Source of the DNA: an uncultured Methanobrevibacter sp.
GTDB taxonomy: Archaea > Methanobacteriota > Methanobacteria > Methanobacteriales > Methanobacteriaceae
Reading direction: 5' to 3'
Assembly (NCBI RefSeq): GCF_902764455.1
Contig: NZ_CACWVY010000018.1
Coordinates: 36,153-100,152, forward strand
Length of the DNA: 64,000 nt
Part shown: positions 10,204-19,361 of the stretch, in pieces
How positions within the stretch are numbered: the first letter of the stretch is position 1
Layout of the letters: each line of letters begins with the position of its first letter
Program-made: the position numbers and the translations under genes
The notes under the pieces: generated by a model
Seen by the model: only the letters and a program-made list of their open reading frames with translations
What the model was told of the DNA's origin: nothing
Databases searched by the model: none

Positions 10204-10569
10204 ATGGCAAAAATTTTAAAATGTGATGATTGTGGAAGTATTATCCAAGTTTTAGTTGAAGACGATGGCGACACATGTGATACACACATGCTCAATATTC
10301 CTGTCCAAACTGAAGGAGAAAAAGCTCCAAAACACAAACCAGTAGTTGAAATTGATGGTAACAAAGTAACTGCTAAAGTTGGAGAAGCAGCTCACCCAAT
10401 GGATGATGACCATTACATCCAATTTTTAGTTATTGAAGCTGGCGGTGAACAATTCGTAAAATCCTTCAAACCAGGAGATGTTGCAGAAGCTACCTTCACT
10501 GTTAACTCAACTGATGATGTTGTTGCATTAGCATTCTGTAATTTACATGGACTCTGGTCTAGTGAATAA
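10204..10569 (+). CDS. Superoxide reductase / desulfoferrodoxin with incomplete desulforedoxin centre
   Basis: Reduces superoxide to peroxide in anaerobes. The C-terminal domain (about residues 40-121) has the mononuclear iron ligands: KHKP, HPMDDDHY and CNLHG give the His4-Cys set, and the Lys next to the first His is retained. The N-terminal desulforedoxin domain has CDDC but only one cysteine (DTCDTH) where the family has adjacent CC, so its Fe(Cys)4 centre is probably absent. A GGAG ribosome site precedes the ATG. It follows iscU and may serve oxygen defence of iron-sulfur proteins. Confidence 0.88.
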   Translation: MAKILKCDDCGSIIQVLVEDDGDTCDTHMLNIPVQTEGEKAPKHKPVVEIDGNKVTAKVGEAAHPMDDDHYIQFLVIEAGGEQFVKSFKPGDVAEATFTVNSTDDVVALAFCNLHGLWSSE

Positions 10570-10612
10570 GTTTAAAATTTAGTTTTAAACTTCTTTTTTT
10601 TTATTTTTTTTT
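10570..10612 (+). terminator. Intrinsic-type terminator after superoxide reductase
   Basis: GTTTAAAA (10570-10577) and TTTTAAAC (10583-10590) form an 8-bp stem with a 5-base loop, followed by a long T-rich tract to 10612. It starts right behind the stop codon. Confidence 0.65.
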
Positions 10613-10653
10613 CATGAAAAATTTTAATAACTTGTTTTTAAATAATATATATC

Positions 10654-11166
10654 GTGTCTAGTTATATTAAATTAATAATTTTTATTGCTGTTTTAATTCT
10701 AATTTCAGCAGCCGTTATTTTTGTTGAAAGTTCGACAGATGATGTAAATAAATCAATGCACATAATTAGTGATGGCATTGTAACTGGTGATAGTGAGTAT
10801 AATGAGGCTGTTGATTTGGTAAACAGTAAACGTTTTTCTAAAGCAATGGAAAAAGCGGAATCGGCAGGAGATAATTTTAACAGTAGTCTAAAAACGTTAC
10901 ATAAAATTAGAAATAATTCTCCTGATATAAATGATGTTCACAGTAAATATATCGATAATGTTATTAGCGAAGTGGAATTTAAGCTTCAAGCTGTAAGTTT
11001 ACTGGAGGAAGCCATTGAAAGTTTTAAAATTCATTCAAATTATACAGGCACAAATTATGCTAATCAGGCAAATGATTTGATGAATCAGGCAGTAGAATAT
11101 CAAAATATAAGAGATTCCATAGTTCAAAATAATTCAGATTTATTTAAACAAGATTTTAACATCTAA
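10654..11166 (+). CDS. Conserved-looking single-span membrane protein, unknown function
   Basis: The 170-residue protein opens with a hydrophobic helix (residues 5-25) and has a polar, helical remainder with predicted coiled character and several N-x-S/T sites (NNS, NYT), which suggests an extracytoplasmic domain. The start is a GTG with an AT-rich upstream region and no clear ribosome site, so a leaderless transcript is possible. It lies 14 bp before the RecJ-like gene and may share its mRNA. I do not recognise a family. Confidence 0.6.
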   Translation: MSSYIKLIIFIAVLILISAAVIFVESSTDDVNKSMHIISDGIVTGDSEYNEAVDLVNSKRFSKAMEKAESAGDNFNSSLKTLHKIRNNSPDINDVHSKYIDNVISEVEFKLQAVSLLEEAIESFKIHSNYTGTNYANQANDLMNQAVEYQNIRDSIVQNNSDLFKQDFNI

Positions 11167-11180
11167 AATGAGGTTTTAAA

Positions 11181-13442
11181 TTGAAAACTAATTGTCCAAA
11201 ATGTAAAGGAATAGGTTCAGTTGTGGTGGACTATAAAGAATGTGATGCCTGTGGTGGAACCGGGTATGAAGAAGACTTATTTGATGTAGGAAGTCATTTT
11301 AAAGGAGTAAACAGTAAAGCAAAAGCAAAATTTGATTTAGGTTCAGATCAGGACATTCCATGTGAAGTATGTAATGGAAAAGGGCAGGTGGAAGTCTTTG
11401 AAGATTGCCCTCACTGTAACGGAACCGGACAGGTCAATGTGTGCAGAGACTGTGGAAAAATAATTGATGAAAATGAAGATATCTGTTCTGAATGTAATGA
11501 AAAAAGAAAGGTTGAAAAAATGAAGCATGATGAATATGTAGCTCGTCAAAATCAAGCAAGGGATGTTTATATTTTAGATTCCCTATGTAAAATGAGGGAT
11601 ATCGATAAAGACAAATTATACAAAGGAAAGATTACTAGAATTGAAAAATATGGTGCATTCGTTACTTTGAACAATAATGTTTGGGGACTTATGAGGGGAG
11701 ATGTATCCGGATATCATGTAGGTGAAGAAATTATTGTATTTATAACTGCTATCAAATCAAGGGAAGGCAAAATTGATTTCGCACCTGCTTATGTGGAAAA
11801 ATATAATCTTAAAAGATTAACCAAATCAATTCCAAGAACTTTAATAGGCAAGCTTGAAGAGAAAAAAGGAAAAATTGTTAGAATCGATGGTGAAGTCCAG
11901 CAGGTTCAACAGACTTCAGGGCCTACCATATTTATTATCAGTGATGAAAGTGGCACTACAGAAATAGCTGCTTTTGATAAGGCAGGTGAAAGGTCATATC
12001 CTGAAATCGACGTTGGTGACGCAGTTCAGGTAATCGGTGAGGTCAACGAACATAGTGGAAAAACTCAAATTGAGTCATCTTCAATGACAAAACTTAGTGA
12101 AGAAAATACTAAAAAGTTATTAAAATTAATAGACGATGCATTAAACAAAAGAGCTCAACCTGAAGATGTTGATTTCTTAGTCAAAAGTGATGTTTTAAAC
12201 AGGCTTAGACCTAAGATGTATGAAGCTGCTCAAAAAATCAGAAGGGCCATACTTGATGGAAGAACAATTTTACTTAGACATCACAATGATGCTGACGGAA
12301 TATGTTCTGGTGTTGCAATGGAAAAAGCTATTGTTCCTTTAATTCAGAAGGTTAATCCAAGCAATGATGCTGAATATTATTATTTTAAACGTTCTCCAAG
12401 TAAAGCACCATTTTATGAACTTGAAGATGTTGTAAAAGACTTGTCCTTTGCTTTGGAAGACCAGGAAAGACATGGTCAAAAATTACCTTTAATTGTTCTT
12501 TTGGATAATGGATCAACTGAAGAGGATATAGTAGCATTGATGCAGGCTAAAATCTATGATATTGAAGTTGTTGTAATTGACCATCACTCTCCGGGTGATT
12601 TAATCACAAAAGATGAGAGGGACGGTGAAATATATGGTGCAACTGTTGCGGTTGATGAATATGTTGATACGCATGTAAATCCTTATCTTGTTGGCGGAGA
12701 TTCCCAATTGACTGCAGGTTGTCTTTCAACTGAAGTAGCACATATTATCAATCCGGATGTTAAAGAACTTATTATGCATTTGCCAGCTATTGCTGCATTG
12801 GGGGACCGTTCTGAATGTGGTGAAACCTTCCAGTATCTTCAATTGGCCAGTCAGAAAGGATTTACCAAAGAACATCTTGCAAAAGTTGCGGAATGTGTTG
12901 ATTTTGAAGCTTACTTCTTAAGATTCATGAATGGTAGAGGAATAATGGACACTATTTTGGCTGTGGATAATATTGATAAGCATGAAAAAATGATTGATGC
13001 ATTGTATAAGGAATATCAAAAAAGAATCGACACTCAACTTAGAGCAGCTCTTCCTAATATCAAGAAAACCAAACTTGAAAATGGAATCTACTTCAATTTA
13101 TTGGATGTTGAGAAATTTGCCCATAAATTTACATTCCCTGCTCCTGGAAAAACATGCGGATTTGTTCATGATCATGTAATTAAGGAACTGGGTGAGGATA
13201 AGCCAATTGTTACTTTGGGTCATGGGCCTGATTTTGGAGTATTCAGAGCTACTGATGCAGTAAATGAACAATACGGATTTAATGTTAATGAAATTGTATC
13301 TGAAATGATTGAAAAAGTTCCACAGGCGGGAATTGATGGTGGAGGTCACGAATGTGCAGGATCCATCAAATATATTGAGGGCCTCGGTGATGAAGTATTG
13401 TACAAGGTAGTTGAAGAAATTCAATCCTTAACAAAAAAGTAG
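11181..13442 (+). CDS. Archaeal RecJ-like DHH exonuclease with DnaJ-type zinc finger, S1 and OB domains
   Basis: The 753-residue protein fits the archaea-specific RecJ-like group (COG1107). Domains in order: two DnaJ-like CxxCxGxG zinc modules in residues 5-100 (CPKC, CDACGGTGY, CEVCNGKG, CPHCNGTG, CRDC, CSEC); an S1-like domain near 145-205 (GKITRIEKYGAFVTL); an OB fold near 225-310 (IVRIDGEVQQ, IISDESGTTEI); then the DHH phosphoesterase with HHNDADG, LLDNGSTEED and VIDHHSPGD; and a C-terminal DHHA1 end with GGGHECAGS. It probably degrades single-stranded nucleic acid. Start is TTG 11181 behind a GAGG site. Confidence 0.9.
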   Translation: MKTNCPKCKGIGSVVVDYKECDACGGTGYEEDLFDVGSHFKGVNSKAKAKFDLGSDQDIPCEVCNGKGQVEVFEDCPHCNGTGQVNVCRDCGKIIDENEDICSECNEKRKVEKMKHDEYVARQNQARDVYILDSLCKMRDIDKDKLYKGKITRIEKYGAFVTLNNNVWGLMRGDVSGYHVGEEIIVFITAIKSREGKIDFAPAYVEKYNLKRLTKSIPRTLIGKLEEKKGKIVRIDGEVQQVQQTSGPTIFIISDESGTTEIAAFDKAGERSYPEIDVGDAVQVIGEVNEHSGKTQIESSSMTKLSEENTKKLLKLIDDALNKRAQPEDVDFLVKSDVLNRLRPKMYEAAQKIRRAILDGRTILLRHHNDADGICSGVAMEKAIVPLIQKVNPSNDAEYYYFKRSPSKAPFYELEDVVKDLSFALEDQERHGQKLPLIVLLDNGSTEEDIVALMQAKIYDIEVVVIDHHSPGDLITKDERDGEIYGATVAVDEYVDTHVNPYLVGGDSQLTAGCLSTEVAHIINPDVKELIMHLPAIAALGDRSECGETFQYLQLASQKGFTKEHLAKVAECVDFEAYFLRFMNGRGIMDTILAVDNIDKHEKMIDALYKEYQKRIDTQLRAALPNIKKTKLENGIYFNLLDVEKFAHKFTFPAPGKTCGFVHDHVIKELGEDKPIVTLGHGPDFGVFRATDAVNEQYGFNVNEIVSEMIEKVPQAGIDGGGHECAGSIKYIEGLGDEVLYKVVEEIQSLTKK

Positions 13443-13455
13443 CAAATAGGTAAAA

Positions 13456-14343
13456 ATGGCTTTAGAAAACTATTGTAAAAAATGTGGACATAAACTTCTT
13501 CCAAATGAACCTTACTGCATTAAATGCGGAAGTAAAACACATAATATGGAAACTAATGGTCCTATTTTGGATATTCCAATCCATAATATTGGGTTTTTTG
13601 ATTTTGATATAGATTTTTCACCGTATATTGATAGTGATAGGCAGGATTTTAAATATGACATATGTTCCTGCGGTTATCTAAATGAGGCTGACAATGAATA
13701 TTGTGATATGTGCGGAGCTAAAAGAAATCACAGCAAATTTGAAAAATTAATAAAAAACAAATCAAAGCCTCAATTTTCCATGGATAATATTTTATGTGAC
13801 TGCGGTGCAATAAATTCCCATGAAAACGCTTTTTGTGAAATGTGCGGGAAGCAATTAAAGGAAACTCCTACTATTATTGAAGATAATAATTACAGTAATT
13901 TCAATTTGGAATTCACAGATTCTGTATTCTGTTTCTGTGGTGAGGAAAATGAAAAATTTTCCCATTTTTGCAGGAATTGCGGTCTTCCATTGATTAATTA
14001 TGGAAAATCTTATGATATTTCTATTTTATGTACCTGTTCTACAATCAATGAAGCCACTTCGGATTATTGTATCAAATGCGGAAAAAATTTAAACAGGATG
14101 GATTCTGTTGTACTTTGCATATGTGGTGAAAAAAATCCTAAGGGAAGTAAATTCTGCCATAACTGTGAGAGGCCATTGAATCCTCAAAAAACAATATATA
14201 CTCGAATAATATGCTCCTGTGGTGAAATATTGGATTTTGATTCAGATTTTTGTCATAATTGCGGAAAAAATATTAAAAGAGCATTCATGCGTAAAAATTC
14301 TGTTAATAATACTGTCAAATCATTAAAAGGATTATTCAGGTAG
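13456..14343 (+). CDS. Seven-zinc-ribbon protein, unknown function
   Basis: The 295-residue protein consists largely of zinc ribbons. The first is a normal CxxC-x10-CxxC (C7, C10, C21, C24). Six further repeats use an unusual first knuckle with a single spacer residue, C-x-C, followed by ten residues and CxxC: CSCG...CDMCG, CDCG...CEMCG, CFCG...CRNCG, CTCS...CIKCG, CICG...CHNCE, CSCG...CHNCG. No membrane segment or enzyme domain is visible. It lies 13 bp after the RecJ-like gene and 7 bp before another ribbon protein, so the three are probably one operon. A scaffold or nucleic-acid-binding role is only a guess. Confidence 0.75.
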   Translation: MALENYCKKCGHKLLPNEPYCIKCGSKTHNMETNGPILDIPIHNIGFFDFDIDFSPYIDSDRQDFKYDICSCGYLNEADNEYCDMCGAKRNHSKFEKLIKNKSKPQFSMDNILCDCGAINSHENAFCEMCGKQLKETPTIIEDNNYSNFNLEFTDSVFCFCGEENEKFSHFCRNCGLPLINYGKSYDISILCTCSTINEATSDYCIKCGKNLNRMDSVVLCICGEKNPKGSKFCHNCERPLNPQKTIYTRIICSCGEILDFDSDFCHNCGKNIKRAFMRKNSVNNTVKSLKGLFR

Positions 14344-14350
14344 TGATCAA

Positions 14351-15328
14351 TTGAAAATCTGTGATATTTGCGGAACATTAAGCCTTAAGGAAAACAGCTA
14401 TTGCACTCACTGTGGCAATAAACTGACAATCGAACATGTCTGTCCGTATTGCGGTGCAACTAATTTGGATAATGCCACTCATTGTGTAAAGTGCGAAAAA
14501 CAAATAAACCCTATTTCTATTGATGATTTTGATACTTTATTCAGTGATTATAATCATGATTTGCTGTTAAATGCTGAAATAAGCGATGAGGAATATATGC
14601 GTATTGTTTCAAAGCTGTTTGTCAGGGCTGATTATCTCGAAATTTACGGTGATACTACTAAAAATAAGATTCTTAATTTTGCCAGTGCATTTACTGAATG
14701 CCAGACTAAGGCAAGAGGTTATGAAAGAGGTTACATTTTCCTTGGAAACTGCATTTATTATGATGACCGTTTAGATGATTCGGTACAGATTGCAACAATC
14801 ATACATGAATTGGGTCACTATTTCTTGTTTTCCATTATTGAAAGCGTATTATGTCATATATTTAATGTTAAACCTTCAGTAACTTTACAAAGTTTCATCT
14901 GGTACTTCTTGACTCTCCAGGAGTTTAAAATCATGAATGAATATTGTGCTCATACTGTCGAAGGCAGATTTATTCCGTTCGGTTATCAGAATTATGGTTC
15001 CTATAATATGTTAGTTAAAAATCTCACCATTGACAAGGAATCATTGAATGCAATGGTAATTTTTGGAAACACCTTTGCAAACGAAATCATTGTTTATCTA
15101 GAAAATTACATTGATGAAGATTTAAGAGAAGAAATAAAAATTCAGTATAGAAAGGATTTAACCAAACCTACATATGAATCAATTTTAACCGAAACTGATG
15201 ATTGTCTGCCTTTAAGTATAAAAAATAAGACACTTCTTAAAGTGTTATATGATATTTTTAGAGAAGCTTCGAAAGAAAGTGTAAGAGAAGAATTAGAAGG
15301 AATAAAAAGAAGTATAGAATTAAATTAA
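14351..15328 (+). CDS. Zinc-ribbon protein with HELGH metalloprotease motif
   Basis: The 325-residue protein has two N-terminal zinc ribbons (CDICG...CTHCG and CPYCG...CVKCE, residues 3-51). A middle region follows that contains TIIHELGHYFLFS at about residues 150-162, a zincin-type HExxH motif in a hydrophobic helix. A downstream EYCAH segment might supply further ligands. It is probably a metallopeptidase, but the third zinc ligand is not certain. The start is TTG 14351, 7 bp after the seven-ribbon gene. Its stop abuts the stop of the convergent regulator at 15329. Confidence 0.65.
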   Translation: MKICDICGTLSLKENSYCTHCGNKLTIEHVCPYCGATNLDNATHCVKCEKQINPISIDDFDTLFSDYNHDLLLNAEISDEEYMRIVSKLFVRADYLEIYGDTTKNKILNFASAFTECQTKARGYERGYIFLGNCIYYDDRLDDSVQIATIIHELGHYFLFSIIESVLCHIFNVKPSVTLQSFIWYFLTLQEFKIMNEYCAHTVEGRFIPFGYQNYGSYNMLVKNLTIDKESLNAMVIFGNTFANEIIVYLENYIDEDLREEIKIQYRKDLTKPTYESILTETDDCLPLSIKNKTLLKVLYDIFREASKESVREELEGIKRSIELN

Positions 15329-15625
15329 TTATTTATCTTTTTGTTTTTGTTCTTTTTGTTCTATGGTTTCCAAAACCTCTTTTCCAGTATCTGTTAAACG
15401 ATATAATCTTCCTTTACGAGCTTCTTCGTTAATACATTCAACAATATCTTTACTTTTAAGTTCGCTTAGAACTTTTGAAATATGATTAGTTCTAATTCCA
15501 CTGTCTTGAGCGATGTGAGTTGGTATCTTAACTTCATCTCCGATTGATTTTAAAGTTTTTTCTCTATATTTTGAAATTTGAACATAAGAAGTTAATTTCA
15601 AAAGCTCGTCGTATTCGTCTGACAT
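15329..15625 (-). CDS. Winged-helix transcriptional regulator
   Basis: The 98-residue protein has a winged helix: IPTHIAQDSGIRTNHISKVLSELKSK as helix-turn-helix (about residues 34-59), a wing with ARKGRLYRLTDTGKEV, and a charged C-terminal tail rich in K, E and Q. This resembles the small archaeal MarR/ArsR-like regulators that act at phase or surface genes, but no specific target can be named. It is transcribed toward the zinc-ribbon protease with no base between the two stop codons and is divergent from the ribbon-TM gene at 15811. Confidence 0.75.
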   Translation of the reverse strand: MSDEYDELLKLTSYVQISKYREKTLKSIGDEVKIPTHIAQDSGIRTNHISKVLSELKSKDIVECINEEARKGRLYRLTDTGKEVLETIEQKEQKQKDK

Positions 15626-15810
15626 AATAGAATATTATATCGTTTATACTATAAAATGTTTTATACCATTTTATTAGTTTGATATAATTATGTTACTCAC
15701 CTGTTAACTGATTTTCAATTCAATTTGCTTATTTTGAATAAAATAAGTAAAAATTATTATATAACTTGTGTCAAAATTTATATTAAGGCGATATATGTTA
15801 AGCTGATAAT

Positions 15811-16440
15811 ATGAAATGTGAAAATTGTGGTTTTGAAAATAAGGATACCGCTAAATTTTGTACGAAATGCGGTGCATCATTTAGTGAAGTTAAAGTTCCA
15901 CCTACTCCAAAAGGCTCAAACAATACTACTAAATATATAATTATTGCTTTGGTTATTGTAGTAATTGTCCTTGTTGCTAGTTTGGCTTATTTTGCGGGAG
16001 CTATGACTTCAAATGGCAGTTCAAATGGTGCTGTTGAAAACAATTCTTCCAAAACAGTTTCATCAAATGATGATTCAAGTGATGGTGATTCTCAAAGTGA
16101 ATCTACTTCAACCCAATCTACCAGCTCTTCAAGTAGTAAATCCAAATCCTGGGAGGTTATTGGTAGTTATTCAGGTTCAGGTTCAGGTTCTCAGAAAATT
16201 TCTGTACCTTCTGGTCAGATAATGGTAAAACTTTCTGCATATCCAATCAAGAATTATGCAACTAATCATTTATATGTTACTGGTTCAAATGGCCAATCTG
16301 GTGGAGTTGATTGGGGTTCACATAGTGATGTTGAAACAAGATCTGACTCTTTCAGCTACACTTCATCATCTACAGAGTCATTTACAATTGATTACTATGA
16401 AACTGTAAGCTGGGAAGTTGAATTTTACAGATATCAATAA
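15811..16440 (+). CDS. Zinc-ribbon, single-span membrane protein with Ser-rich linker and beta-type extracellular domain
   Basis: Layout of the 209 residues: zinc ribbon CENCG...CTKCG (residues 3-24), short linker, transmembrane helix about residues 46-66 (IIIALVIVVIVLVASLAYF), Ser/Thr/Asn-rich linker about 70-112, then about 100 residues of predicted beta structure ending in SWEVEFYRYQ. The ribbon should be cytoplasmic and the beta domain outside. Similar ribbon-TM-beta proteins are common in Methanobrevibacter, usually without known function. An 8-bp hairpin terminator overlaps its stop codon. Confidence 0.75.
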   Translation: MKCENCGFENKDTAKFCTKCGASFSEVKVPPTPKGSNNTTKYIIIALVIVVIVLVASLAYFAGAMTSNGSSNGAVENNSSKTVSSNDDSSDGDSQSESTSTQSTSSSSSKSKSWEVIGSYSGSGSGSQKISVPSGQIMVKLSAYPIKNYATNHLYVTGSNGQSGGVDWGSHSDVETRSDSFSYTSSSTESFTIDYYETVSWEVEFYRYQ

Positions 16441-16472
16441 GTGATTTCAAATCACTTAATTTATTTTTTTTT
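16439..16472 (+). terminator. Intrinsic-type terminator
   Basis: AAGTGATT (16439-16446) pairs with AATCACTT (16450-16457) around a TCA loop, followed by TAATTTATTTTTTTTT. Confidence 0.65.
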
Positions 16473-16511
16473 AGACAAATTATTAATATTTAAAATAATA
16501 AATTATCTACT

Positions 16512-17222
16512 ATGTTTTTTGATTTAAATATTGAAGGGGGCAGCCTTGAAGATAATGTTGCTCTGGCATGTGAAGCTTCCAAATTTGGATGGGACCACAT
16601 TAACTTTTCATATAATCAAAATGATTTTAAAGGTGCTCTTGATATTAAGTCTGAGCTTTTTGAGAGTTTGGAAGATATAATAGATTTTGATTATACTTTA
16701 GAAATTAAATCAAACAATGTATCTGAGATTAGAAAAATTGCGCGTAAATTCAGAAAAAAATCTTCATGCATTTCTGTTGTTGGTGGTGATTTAAAGGTCA
16801 ACCGCAATGTTTTGGAAAATATTCAAATTGATGTTTTATCAAGGCCGTATTTAAGAAGATATGACAGCGGTCTTAATCATGTTTTAGCTAAAGAAGCTGT
16901 AAATAATAATGTTGCTGTAGAATTATGCTTTAAAGATGTTTTAAAATCTTACTTAGCACCTAGAGCTAAAGTCATTTCTAATTTTAAAGATATCTATACT
17001 TTGTATAGGAAATTTGATTTTCCTTTATTATTATCAAGTCGTGCTGAAAGTATTTTTGATATTAGGACAACTCATGATTTCGTGGCTTTATTTAAGCAGA
17101 CAGGTTTGACAGCAAATGAGATTGAAAAATCATTCAGCACTGCTCAAAACATTTTAAAATTCAATGAAAATAGGAAAGCCCTTATATTGAAAGGTGTAAG
17201 GAGGGTTGTTGATGAAGCTTAA
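16512..17222 (+). CDS. rnp3: RNase P protein component 3 (p30/Rpp30)
   Basis: Protein subunit of archaeal RNase P, the ribozyme that matures tRNA 5' ends; it forms a TIM-barrel-like fold and pairs with Pop5. The 236-residue sequence starts MFFDLNI and contains the family segment VDVLSRP-like IDVLSRPYLRRYDSGLNHVLAKEA (positions about 108-132), VAVELCF and LSSRAESIFDIRTTHD. It is the first gene of the conserved RNase P-proteasome-exosome superoperon and overlaps rnp2 by 11 bases. Confidence 0.9.
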   Translation: MFFDLNIEGGSLEDNVALACEASKFGWDHINFSYNQNDFKGALDIKSELFESLEDIIDFDYTLEIKSNNVSEIRKIARKFRKKSSCISVVGGDLKVNRNVLENIQIDVLSRPYLRRYDSGLNHVLAKEAVNNNVAVELCFKDVLKSYLAPRAKVISNFKDIYTLYRKFDFPLLLSSRAESIFDIRTTHDFVALFKQTGLTANEIEKSFSTAQNILKFNENRKALILKGVRRVVDEA

Positions 17223-17568
17223 AGTGTTACCTCCTACTCTTAGGAAAAACAACAGATATCTGACAGTTGAGATTAAAATAACCTCCCCCTTCTCCAAAGA
17301 TGAACTGGTTACATGTGTGTGGGATGCATGCATTCGCTTTCAGGGTGAGGCAAATACCGCCAATTTCAATTTGTGGGTCATGAAATTTTATGAAATTGAA
17401 AGTAATGATGAATTCTATACATATAAGGCTATTGTGAGGTGTCAAAGGGATTTTGTTGATGATGTCAGATCATCACTGGCTCTTGCCACAAAATTCAATA
17501 ACTCCCGAATTGCAATTACTACTGTAGGTTTATCCGGAACCATAAGCGGTTCACACAAATACATTTAA
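17212..17568 (+). CDS. rnp2: RNase P protein component 2 (Pop5)
   Basis: RRM-like RNase P subunit that binds p30 and activates the catalytic RNA. The protein has 118 residues, beginning MKLKVLPPTLRKNNRYL, with the LWVMKFYEIES and AIVRCQRDFVDDVRSSLAL stretches typical of Pop5. ATG 17212 is chosen because AGGAGG at 17199-17204 lies seven bases before it; the upstream TTG codons crowd that site. It overlaps rnp3, so coupled translation of the two partners is likely. Confidence 0.9.
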   Translation: MKLKVLPPTLRKNNRYLTVEIKITSPFSKDELVTCVWDACIRFQGEANTANFNLWVMKFYEIESNDEFYTYKAIVRCQRDFVDDVRSSLALATKFNNSRIAITTVGLSGTISGSHKYI

Positions 17569-17765
17569 TTACTTTTTGTAAGTTTAAAATAGAAAACTTT
17601 ATAAATAATATATTAATATAAATATCAATTGGATTTATGGAATAGAGAATAAAAAAATATTTTAATAAACTACTGTGTAGTGATTAAAATTAAAATTGCC
17701 TTTTCATGGAGATTTGGTTTTGATTTTGAATTAATATTTTTTTGTATGTAGTCGAATTAAAATTT

Positions 17766-17801
17766 TAATATTTATATAAAATTTGTATATATGAGGTATT
17801 A
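17766..17801 (+). promoter_or_regulatory. psmA promoter and ribosome site
   Basis: AATATTTATATAAAAT gives a TATA box at about 17770, and GAGGT (17792-17796) precedes the ATG. The 236-bp gap after rnp2 suggests the proteasome-exosome part has its own promoter. The rest of the gap holds a small hairpin (ACTACTGTGTAGT, 17669-17681) and nothing else clear. Confidence 0.5.
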
Positions 17802-17804
17802 TTT

Positions 17805-18602
17805 ATGCAACCTTTACAAAACGCTGGATATGATAGAGCTATTACTGTATTTAGCCCAGATGGAAGACTTTTCCAAGTAGAATATGCAAGAGAAGCTGTT
17901 AAAAGAGGAACTACATCTATAGGTGTAAAATGTTCTGAAGGAATTATTTTAGCTGTCGACAAAAGAACCACTTCCAATTTAGTGGAAGCATCATCTATTG
18001 AAAAAATATTTAAAATAGATGAACATATCGGTGCAGCTACTTCAGGTCTTGTAGCAGATGCAAGAGCTTTAGTTGAAAGAGCAAGAGTTGAAGCTCAAAT
18101 CAATAAAATAACCTATAGCGAACCAATTCGTGTTGACAGCTTATCTAAAAAGTTATGTGACATGTTACAGTTATACACCCAAAACGGTGGAGTAAGGCCT
18201 TTCGGTTCTGCTTTAATCATCGGTGGTGTATATGATGGAAAATGCAAACTCTTCGAAACTGACCCAAGTGGAGCATTAATTGAATATAAAGCTACTGCTA
18301 TCGGTTCAGGCAGAGCTGCTGCTATGGATATTTTTGAAGAAGAATATAGTGATGATTTAACTCTTGAAGGAGCTATTGAATTAGCATTAACTGCAATCAA
18401 TGAAGCTACTGATCATGACACTACTTCAAACAATGTTGAAATAGCTGTTATTAAATGCAGTGATGAAAAATATGTAAAACTCACTCATGAAGAAGTACAA
18501 AAATACATTGATGAAGTGCTTGTAGAAGAGGAAGAAGAAGAGACTGAAGAAGAAGATTCTGAAGAAGATTCTGAAGATGATTCTGAAGAAGATGAAGAAT
18601 AA
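17805..18602 (+). CDS. psmA: Proteasome subunit alpha
   Basis: Forms the outer heptameric rings of the 20S proteasome and gates substrate entry. The N terminus ([31 protein letters not shown]) is the diagnostic alpha signature including the YDR gate, followed by the fold with [15 protein letters not shown] and [14 protein letters not shown]. No threonine nucleophile is expected or present. The 265-residue protein ends in an about 30-residue strongly acidic tail of Glu, Asp and Ser beyond the usual C terminus. It is followed at 31 bp by SBDS. Confidence 0.95.
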   Translation: MQPLQNAGYDRAITVFSPDGRLFQVEYAREAVKRGTTSIGVKCSEGIILAVDKRTTSNLVEASSIEKIFKIDEHIGAATSGLVADARALVERARVEAQINKITYSEPIRVDSLSKKLCDMLQLYTQNGGVRPFGSALIIGGVYDGKCKLFETDPSGALIEYKATAIGSGRAAAMDIFEEEYSDDLTLEGAIELALTAINEATDHDTTSNNVEIAVIKCSDEKYVKLTHEEVQKYIDEVLVEEEEEETEEEDSEEDSEDDSEEDEE

Positions 18603-18633
18603 TTATTTTAATTACTAGTTAGGGGATGTTTCA

Positions 18634-19335
18634 ATGGTCAATGTTGATGAAGCTATTATCGCTAAATATGAATATTGTGGTGAACATTTTGAAATATTGG
18701 TTGACCCTGATTTAGCAGCTGATTATAGGAATCCTGATGGTCCAGATGTTGCCATTGAAGATCTTTTAGCTGTTGAAGAAATTTTCAAAGACTCCAAAAA
18801 AGGAGACAAGGCTTCTGATGAAGCTATGAATAAAATATTTGAAACTACTGATCCTATTGAAGTTTCTAAAGTTATACTTGAAAAAGGAACTGTTCAATTA
18901 ACTGCCGATCAAAAAAGAAAGATGCAAGAGGATAAAAGAAAACTGGTTATTAATAAAATAGCTAAGGAAGCTATTAATCCTCAAAATGGTCTTCCTCATC
19001 CTGTCCAAAGAATTGAAAATGCTTGTGATGAGGCTCGCGTTAAATTTGATCCGTTTACTTCTGTAGATCAACAAGTTCAAACAGCTCTAAAAGCGATAAA
19101 GCCACTTATTCCAATCAGATTTGAAAAAGTTAAAGTTGCTGTTAGACTCCCTGGATCTGCAGCAGGTGGTGCTTATTCTGTAATCCATGGTTTCGGTGAA
19201 ATAATTAATGAAGAATGGCAACAAGACGGCTCTTGGATTGGTATTATTGAAATGCCTGGTGGTCTTCAAGACTCTTTTGCTGCTAAAATGGCTGAAATTT
19301 CTGGTGGAGAAGCAGAAACTAGAACTATTAAATAA
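18634..19335 (+). CDS. SBDS/Sdo1 ribosome maturation protein
   Basis: Archaeal homologue of the Shwachman-Bodian-Diamond protein, which helps release aIF6 and mature the 60S-type subunit. At 233 residues it is normal length. The first domain carries [24 protein letters not shown] sequence (residues 9-28) and [17 protein letters not shown], typical FYSH-domain residues; the later domains include HPVQRIENA and a ferredoxin-like C-terminal part ending EAETRTIK. Its position between psmA and rrp4 is the standard archaeal arrangement. Confidence 0.94.
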   Translation: MVNVDEAIIAKYEYCGEHFEILVDPDLAADYRNPDGPDVAIEDLLAVEEIFKDSKKGDKASDEAMNKIFETTDPIEVSKVILEKGTVQLTADQKRKMQEDKRKLVINKIAKEAINPQNGLPHPVQRIENACDEARVKFDPFTSVDQQVQTALKAIKPLIPIRFEKVKVAVRLPGSAAGGAYSVIHGFGEIINEEWQQDGSWIGIIEMPGGLQDSFAAKMAEISGGEAETRTIK

Positions 19336-19361
19336 TAATTAATTATACTTATGGGATTATT

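Noticed and set aside
17669..17681. Small hairpin ACTAC-TGT-GTAGT before psmA as an RNA gene
   Set aside because: Five pairs only, no promoter or T tract in the right place.
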